Part shown: in pieces, positions 7,239-12,326 of the stretch
Layout: each line of letters begins with the position of its first letter
Position numbering within the stretch: position 1 is the first letter of the stretch
Assembly: GCA_964563975.1 (NCBI GenBank)
Contig: CAZLZJ010000064.1
Span: 1-12,326, forward strand
DNA: 12,326 nucleotides
Source of the DNA: JAAYJR01 sp964563975
Lineage (GTDB): Bacteria > Bacteroidota > Bacteroidia > Bacteroidales > Prolixibacteraceae
Direction: 5' to 3'
Notes under the pieces: generated by a model
What the model was told of the DNA's origin: nothing
What the model saw: the letters and a program-made list of their open reading frames with translations, nothing else
The model's database searches: none
Made by a program: the position numbers and the translations under genes

Positions 7239-8360
7239 ATGAAATTAATAGCAGTCCACAGATCAGTTCCAACACTATTATTGCTGTTGGTTACATTAAT
7301 ACTTTTTCAATGCCGTTCAGGAACAGATTCAACAAGTTTTTATTCTGCATCTGATAAAAAGGAGGTGATCATCAGAGATATTTCTGACTGGATAAAACAG
7401 AGAGATAAGATATTACGCGGAATGGAAGATGCTATGGGTGCATTGCCCGAATGGCCTGACTCACCTGAAACGGACATTCAGGTCATAGAGGAAATTACCG
7501 GAGAAAATTATATCAGGTATACTGTTACCTTAAATGCATATAATGATGAAAAGGTGCCGGCATATCTTTATATTCCTTTTAAAAATGGAGAAGATGATAA
7601 GTTTCCCGCCATTGTTGCTTTGCACCCCACAGGTGCGTTAGGTAAAAAGATAGTAGATGGAGAGGGAAAAGCAAACAGGGGATATGCAAAAGAGCTGGCA
7701 GAAAGAGGTTATATTGTTATAGCCCCTGATTATCCGAGTTTTGGCGATCTGACAGATTATGATTTTAAGACAGACCGTTATGAGTCGGGAACAATGGCTG
7801 CAATATTTTATCATATGAGATGTGTTGATTATCTTACTGAACGTGAGGATGTTGATTCTGAAAGAATAGGTGTGATAGGACATTCTCTGGGCGGGCATAA
7901 TGCTATGTTCTTAGCAGCTTTTGATAACCGCATAAAGGTTATTGTATCAAGCTGTGGCTGGACTCAGTTTGAATATTATGATATTGGTGAGGCGGCTTCT
8001 GAAAGATATGGCGGCAGACTCGGCCCCTGGGCACAAGAGAGATATATGCCGCTTATTAAAGACAAATATAACCTTGACGGAGAGAAGATACTTTTTAATT
8101 TTCATGAGATCATTGCTCTTTTTGCACCAAGAGCCTTTTTTTCTAACTCACCGGTTAATGATAGTAATTTTGATGTTGAAGGTGTTAAAAAAGGAGTAGA
8201 AGAGGCACAAAAGATATATCAATTTTATTTAGTGCCCGACCGGTTAGTGGTGAGGTATCCGGAAGCTGAACATGACTTTCCGGCGGATGTACGCGGGGAG
8301 GCATATAGATTTATTGATAAAGTGCTTGAGCATAAAGGCCATTCCCTTGTTGATAATTGA
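7239..8360 (+). CDS. Lipoprotein alpha/beta hydrolase, dienelactone hydrolase/esterase-like
   Basis: The 373-residue protein starts with a hydrophobic leader ending LFQC, so C25 is a likely lipidation site, although Gln just before Cys is a weak lipobox. After an N-terminal helical part with MGALPEWP comes an alpha/beta hydrolase domain: an oxyanion-side strand IVALHPTG, a cap-side ELAERGYIVIAPDYPSFGD, the nucleophile elbow GHSLGG with S216, an acid in SPVNDSNFD (D308 or D312), and H345 in EAEHDF. A full catalytic triad is therefore available. Homologues in glycan-degrading loci are annotated as dienelactone hydrolase family or acetyl-xylan esterase-like. A role in removing acetyl or other ester groups from glycan side chains fits its place just before the beta-helix enzyme and rhamnosidase, but this is inference. 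GHSLGG is not the GxSQGG of CE7 esterases nor the GxSRxG of CE15. Confidence 0.82.
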   Translation: MKLIAVHRSVPTLLLLLVTLILFQCRSGTDSTSFYSASDKKEVIIRDISDWIKQRDKILRGMEDAMGALPEWPDSPETDIQVIEEITGENYIRYTVTLNAYNDEKVPAYLYIPFKNGEDDKFPAIVALHPTGALGKKIVDGEGKANRGYAKELAERGYIVIAPDYPSFGDLTDYDFKTDRYESGTMAAIFYHMRCVDYLTEREDVDSERIGVIGHSLGGHNAMFLAAFDNRIKVIVSSCGWTQFEYYDIGEAASERYGGRLGPWAQERYMPLIKDKYNLDGEKILFNFHEIIALFAPRAFFSNSPVNDSNFDVEGVKKGVEEAQKIYQFYLVPDRLVVRYPEAEHDFPADVRGEAYRFIDKVLEHKGHSLVDN

Positions 8361-8396
8361 TTTGCATGGCCATTGAAAATAATTAATTTTAATAAT

Positions 8397-9659
8397 ATGA
8401 AGAAGAAATTTGCTATCTCAAAGTTTGTATTACTGTTTGTGTATCTGTTTATTATGTCAGGCTGCGTAAATAACGGCAATAACAGGGAAAATGGAGTGAA
8501 CCCTAATATATTTTCGGGCAGCGATACTGAAAGGATAAGGGCAGCCGTTGAGGCAGCCAAAGGGACAATCAACAAAGTAGTTATTCCTCCGGTAAATACA
8601 AATGGAACAAATATATGGCTTCTTGACAGTGCGATACTTCTTCCCGGTAATATGACAATAATTCTTGATAACTGTACTTTACAGCTTTCCGATAAATGCA
8701 GAGACAATATGTTCAGGAGTGAAAATGTGGGTGTCGGGGTTACTGATCCGGAGTGGGTAAGCAATATAAGCATAATTGGTATTGGAGATGTTATATTAAA
8801 AGGGGCTGATAATCCCAGAGCTACAGGTGACGGCAACCGGACCCTTGTACTTTCCAAAGAACCGGGAAGGGTTAGTTATGGCAGTGATGCAGGCAAAGAG
8901 GGTATAAAGCAAAAAGGCGATTGGCGTAATATTATGATATTAATGGCTTATGTTGACGGATTCAAACTTAAAAATGTAAATATTAAACAAGCTCATGCCT
9001 GGGCAGTCAGCTTTGAGCGAACTCTCAATGCAGATATTTCGGATATTACTTTTGACTGCCCTGAAATGCAGATAGTAAACGGGAAAGAGGTGTTTATTGC
9101 TAACAGGGATGGGATTGATCTCAGACACGGGTGTAAAAATTTCAGGATAAATAACATTTCAGGAACAACCGGTGATGATTTTATAGCATTGTCAATTTTG
9201 GGGTTAAGTTCTGAAAATAAGGAGGGGGGAACGGTTAACTCCACTATGGTTACATCGCGGCACTGGCGCGGATCTGAAGATGATACAGAAAATATAGTGA
9301 TTTCGAATATCTCTTGCAATGCTCTTACGCGGGGAGTGGCTATCAGGGCTAACAGTACTGCAGGTATCAGAAATGTATTTATTGACGGATTGACCTGGAG
9401 TGGACGATATAATGCCATACTTGCAGGTGGCAAAGGGTACGGGGATCCGTCACTGCCCGGCAGGATTAACAATATCCACGCTATGAATATAACAGGTAAC
9501 GGCTTATCATTGATACAGATAGAAGAGGCAATTGCTAACAGCTGTTTTATGAATGGAATTTATAGGGGGACAGGGGAGCAGATGGTGATATATAATATTG
9601 ATAAAAGTGCTGTTAAAAATGTTGTATTTGAAAATTTTGTCCATATCAAACCAAAATAA
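8397..9659 (+). CDS. Lipoprotein right-handed beta-helix protein, GH28-related (pectin-lyase-like fold)
   Basis: The start was set at ATG 8397 rather than the in-frame TTG at 8373, because it gives a clean lipoprotein signal (MKKKF, hydrophobic core, IMSGC) with lipidation at C23. The protein is then 420 residues. After the leader it shows repeating strands of the form NI-I-(G), such as NISIIGIGDVILKG, LKNVNIKQ and NIVISNISC, which mark a parallel beta-helix. NRDGIDL (D238) followed 22-23 residues later by GDDFIALS (D260, D261) matches the NTDG and DD acids of GH28 polygalacturonases. The downstream GHG histidine and RIK motifs are not recognisable: the equivalent stretch reads TRGVAIRANS. 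It is thus GH28-like but may have another specificity or mechanism. Placed 36 bases after the esterase-like gene and 102 bases before a rhamnosidase, it fits a pectin-like or rhamnose-containing glycan. Confidence 0.75.
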   Translation: MKKKFAISKFVLLFVYLFIMSGCVNNGNNRENGVNPNIFSGSDTERIRAAVEAAKGTINKVVIPPVNTNGTNIWLLDSAILLPGNMTIILDNCTLQLSDKCRDNMFRSENVGVGVTDPEWVSNISIIGIGDVILKGADNPRATGDGNRTLVLSKEPGRVSYGSDAGKEGIKQKGDWRNIMILMAYVDGFKLKNVNIKQAHAWAVSFERTLNADISDITFDCPEMQIVNGKEVFIANRDGIDLRHGCKNFRINNISGTTGDDFIALSILGLSSENKEGGTVNSTMVTSRHWRGSEDDTENIVISNISCNALTRGVAIRANSTAGIRNVFIDGLTWSGRYNAILAGGKGYGDPSLPGRINNIHAMNITGNGLSLIQIEEAIANSCFMNGIYRGTGEQMVIYNIDKSAVKNVVFENFVHIKPK

Positions 9660-9761
9660 AAAACAGTATCTGAATATTTATATACAGCGGTTTTTTTGGT
9701 TTAACCCGGAATAAATACACTTTAGTAAAAATCCGGCAGCTGTATGATAAAATTTATGTAA

Positions 9762-12326
9762 ATGAAACGAGTAGCTTTTCTTCTAACCATATTTTGTATA
9801 TTGTTAATAAACCAGGGCTTTTCGCAGTTGAAAGTTAAAAATCTGCGATGTGAATATCTGAAAAACCCGTTAGGGATTGATGTGGCAAGTCCCCGGTTAA
9901 CATGGAGTTTAGAATCGGAGACTCCCGGTACTTCAATTCTTATGAGCAGAGTGGTATCAGGAACCGATAGAGGATCGGTATTGAAAGGAGAGGGGTATAT
10001 TCAGATATTTGGAACAGTCTCCTCTTCCGGTAATATGATAAAATATTCAGGACCTCCTTTAGAACCTTTTACCCGATATTACTGGAGTGTTAGTGTAATG
10101 GATGAGAATGGTAAATGGTCGGGCTGGTCTTCTCCCTCTTATTTTGAAACCGGCATGATGCAGCAGGATAATTGGAAGGGAATGTGGATTACTGATACAC
10201 ATGATTTTAACCTGAAGCCTGCTCCATATTTCAGGAAAGAGTTTACTCTGGATAAAGAGATTAAGTCGGCAAGGGTATATATTGCAGCAGCAGGGCTTTT
10301 TGAGTTATCGGTAAATGGCGAACGTGTTGGAAATCATCGCCTGGATCCTATGTATACAAGATTTGACAGACGTAATTTATATGTAACGCACGATATTACT
10401 GACTATTTAAAGAGAGGAAAAAATGTTATTGGTATTTTGCTTGGGAATGGCTGGTATAATCATCAATCATCTGCTGTCTGGTATTTTGATAAAGCTCCGT
10501 GGCGGGCGCGTCCTAAATTTTGTCTTGACCTGAGAGTTACCGGTCAGGATGATTCAAAATTGATAATTTCCAGTGGCCCGGACTGGCAGACATCACTTAG
10601 CCCGGTGGTATTTAACAGTATATATACAGCTGAGCATTATGATAGCCGGTTAGAGCAGACAGGGTGGGATACTCCCGGGTTTGATACTAAAGAGTGGAAA
10701 AAAGCAGTGCCTGCCGGTGCTCCTTCACAAAATATTGTTGCACAAACTCTTCATCCTGTTCGGAATGTAAGAGAGATCCGGGCAAAAAGTATGAAAAAAC
10801 TGAATAATAGTACCTGGCTATTTGATTTTGGCAGGAATATGTCGGGAGTGGTCAGGTTAGAAGTTTCAGGGCCTGCAGGAACCGAAATCCGGTTGAAGCA
10901 TGCAGAGCGCCTTGACAAGGAAGGTTTTGCTGATATGTCAAATATCGAAATCCACTATCGGCCGGTTGACAACTCTGATCCATTTCAAACCGATATATTT
11001 ATTTTGAAAGGCGAAGGGGAGGAGGAATTTATGCCCCGGTTTAACTATAAGGGTTTTCAATATGTTGAGATAACGGCCGATAAGCCTGTAGAATTGAAAG
11101 AAGAGAGTCTCATTGCATATTTTATGCATAGTGATGTTCCTTCCACAGGACGTATAAGATCTTCAAATCCTGTGCTGGATAAGATATGGGAAGCTTCAAA
11201 TGCATCTTATCTCTCTAACCTTTTTGGGTACCCCACTGATTGCCCGCAGAGAGAAAAGAACGGGTGGACAGGTGATGCGCATATAAGTATAGAGACAGGT
11301 TTGTATAACTTTGACGGTATAACAGTTTATGAAAAGTGGCTGGCTGATCATCGCGACGAGCAGCAGCCCAATGGCGTGCTTCCTGCAATCATCCCTTCAA
11401 ACGGATGGGGATATCACTGGGCAAACGGACCTGACTGGACAAGCACCATTGCCATAATTCCATGGAATATTTATCTTTTTTACGGCGATTCACATTTGTT
11501 GGAGCTTTGTTACGAAAATATAAAAAAGTATGTTGATTATATTGATGAGATAAGTCCTTCGGGCTTGACTGATTGGGGGTTAGGAGACTGGGTGCCGGTG
11601 AAGTCGGTGACGCCGAAGGAGTTTACATCCACCGCCTATTTTTATGTTGATGCGGTGATTATGGCTAAAGCTGCAAAACTATTCGGGAAATGGGATGACT
11701 ATAATAAATATACCACTTTGTCGGAAAAGATAAAGAGGGCTTTTAACGATAAATATTTTGACTCCGGAAAAGGAATCTACGGCAACGGCTTACAAACGGA
11801 GCTGAGTGTTGCCCTTCACTGGGGGCTGGTGCCTGAGGAGTACAAAGCTATAGTGGCGGAAAACCTTGCTAAAAGGGTTGAGGCTGACAATAAACATATT
11901 GACGTAGGACTATTAGGGAGTAAAACTCTTTTAAATGCATTGAGCGATAATGGTTATGCCGGACTTGCATACGAGGTGGCATCGCAGGAGACTTTTCCTT
12001 CGTGGGGATGGTGGATTGTAAACGGAGCAACTACTTTTTATGAGAACTGGCCTCTTGATGCTTCCAAAGATATATCAATGAACCATATTATGTTTGGTGA
12101 GATAAACGCCTGGTATTATAAAGCTCTTGGCGGTATTTTTCCGGATGAGAAACAACCGGGCTTTAAAAATGTTATTCTTAAGCCTAACTTTGTTGGCGGA
12201 TTAGATGAGTTTGAAGCTGAGTATGATGGTATTTTTGGCAAAATATTATCCTCATGGAAAAAATCAGCAGAAGTTATCAGTTATAATGTAGTCATTCCTC
12301 CAAACAGCACTGCAACTCTTTTTCTT
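9762..12326 (+). CDS. Alpha-L-rhamnosidase, GH78 (3' end outside window)
   Basis: The frame stays open for 855 codons from ATG 9762 to the window edge. A Sec signal peptide ends GFS-Q at residue 21, so the enzyme is exported. The N-terminal domain has the family hallmark NPLGIDVASPRLTW and a fibronectin-like segment ending YYWSVSVMDENG. A lectin-like rhamnosidase N domain follows (GLFELSVNG, LGNGWYNHQ near 226-234), and then the (alpha/alpha)6 barrel. The catalytic block DCPQREKNGWTGDA starts at D493 and keeps D493, E498 and D505, spaced like D567, E572 and D579 of Bacillus RhaB. The likely general base is E761 in TTFYENW (RhaB E841). All key acids are therefore present. The window ends inside the C-terminal beta-domain; perhaps a few tens of residues are missing. 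It would hydrolyse terminal alpha-L-rhamnose from a polysaccharide or glycoside, working with the preceding two enzymes. Confidence 0.93.
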   Translation, partial: MKRVAFLLTIFCILLINQGFSQLKVKNLRCEYLKNPLGIDVASPRLTWSLESETPGTSILMSRVVSGTDRGSVLKGEGYIQIFGTVSSSGNMIKYSGPPLEPFTRYYWSVSVMDENGKWSGWSSPSYFETGMMQQDNWKGMWITDTHDFNLKPAPYFRKEFTLDKEIKSARVYIAAAGLFELSVNGERVGNHRLDPMYTRFDRRNLYVTHDITDYLKRGKNVIGILLGNGWYNHQSSAVWYFDKAPWRARPKFCLDLRVTGQDDSKLIISSGPDWQTSLSPVVFNSIYTAEHYDSRLEQTGWDTPGFDTKEWKKAVPAGAPSQNIVAQTLHPVRNVREIRAKSMKKLNNSTWLFDFGRNMSGVVRLEVSGPAGTEIRLKHAERLDKEGFADMSNIEIHYRPVDNSDPFQTDIFILKGEGEEEFMPRFNYKGFQYVEITADKPVELKEESLIAYFMHSDVPSTGRIRSSNPVLDKIWEASNASYLSNLFGYPTDCPQREKNGWTGDAHISIETGLYNFDGITVYEKWLADHRDEQQPNGVLPAIIPSNGWGYHWANGPDWTSTIAIIPWNIYLFYGDSHLLELCYENIKKYVDYIDEISPSGLTDWGLGDWVPVKSVTPKEFTSTAYFYVDAVIMAKAAKLFGKWDDYNKYTTLSEKIKRAFNDKYFDSGKGIYGNGLQTELSVALHWGLVPEEYKAIVAENLAKRVEADNKHIDVGLLGSKTLLNALSDNGYAGLAYEVASQETFPSWGWWIVNGATTFYENWPLDASKDISMNHIMFGEINAWYYKALGGIFPDEKQPGFKNVILKPNFVGGLDEFEAEYDGIFGKILSSWKKSAEVISYNVVIPPNSTATLFL

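Noticed and set aside
8373..8396. TTG start eight codons upstream for the beta-helix protein
   Set aside because: It would add an extension rich in Asn/Ile before the leader, while ATG 8397 gives a compact, well-formed lipoprotein signal.
8225..8857. Long minus-strand reading frame of 210 codons
   Set aside because: It lies antisense to the end of the alpha/beta hydrolase and the start of the beta-helix gene, both with clear motifs. Its translation shows no recognisable domain and no start context, so it is a shadow.
8993..9472. Minus-strand reading frame of 159 codons
   Set aside because: It is fully antisense to the beta-helix gene, whose catalytic-type motifs and repeat pattern lie in the sense frame.
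9695..9724. Possible promoter before the rhamnosidase (TTTG 9695-9698, TACACTTTA 9716-9724)
   Set aside because: Spacing is 17 bases and the second element has an extra base relative to TAnnTTTG, so it does not fit.

Overview
The window looks like chromosomal DNA of a Bacteroidota bacterium (inference). It is AT-rich, and its genes lack clear Shine-Dalgarno sequences. Nearly every protein carries an export signal: several Sec/SPase I leaders of the type ending in alanine-glutamine or serine-glutamine, two lipoprotein leaders and two twin-arginine (Tat) leaders. The content is typical of carbohydrate-utilisation islands. There are no RNA genes, mobile elements or CRISPR arrays, and no gene-free stretch exceeds about 215 bases.

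All nine genes lie on the + strand with gaps of 20 to 213 bases. In order they are: the 3' tail of a gene that is probably ceramidase-like (3-146); a secreted TIM-barrel sugar isomerase/epimerase (215-1141); a sodium:solute symporter (1254-2774); a Tat-exported FAD-dependent oxidoreductase (2819-4186); a Tat-exported DegT-type PLP aminotransferase (4400-5764); a secreted neutral-ceramidase-like metalloprotein (5785-7188); a lipoprotein alpha/beta hydrolase (7239-8360); a lipoprotein beta-helix protein related to GH28 (8397-9659); and a GH78 alpha-L-rhamnosidase that is open at the window end (9762-12326). The 213-base gap before the aminotransferase holds a nested inverted repeat and is the most likely internal break in the transcription unit.

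The last three genes (esterase-like hydrolase, beta-helix enzyme, rhamnosidase) look like a depolymerising module for a rhamnose-containing, pectin-like or otherwise decorated glycan or glycoside. The first half is less ordinary. It pairs an exported isomerase, an exported FAD enzyme and an exported aminotransferase with one inner-membrane sodium symporter. This suggests that small sugars or cyclitols are oxidised, isomerised or (de)aminated outside the cytoplasm before uptake. No SusC/SusD pair, sensor or regulator is in view. The substrate cannot be read from the sequence, and the idea of a periplasmic keto/amino pathway is inference.
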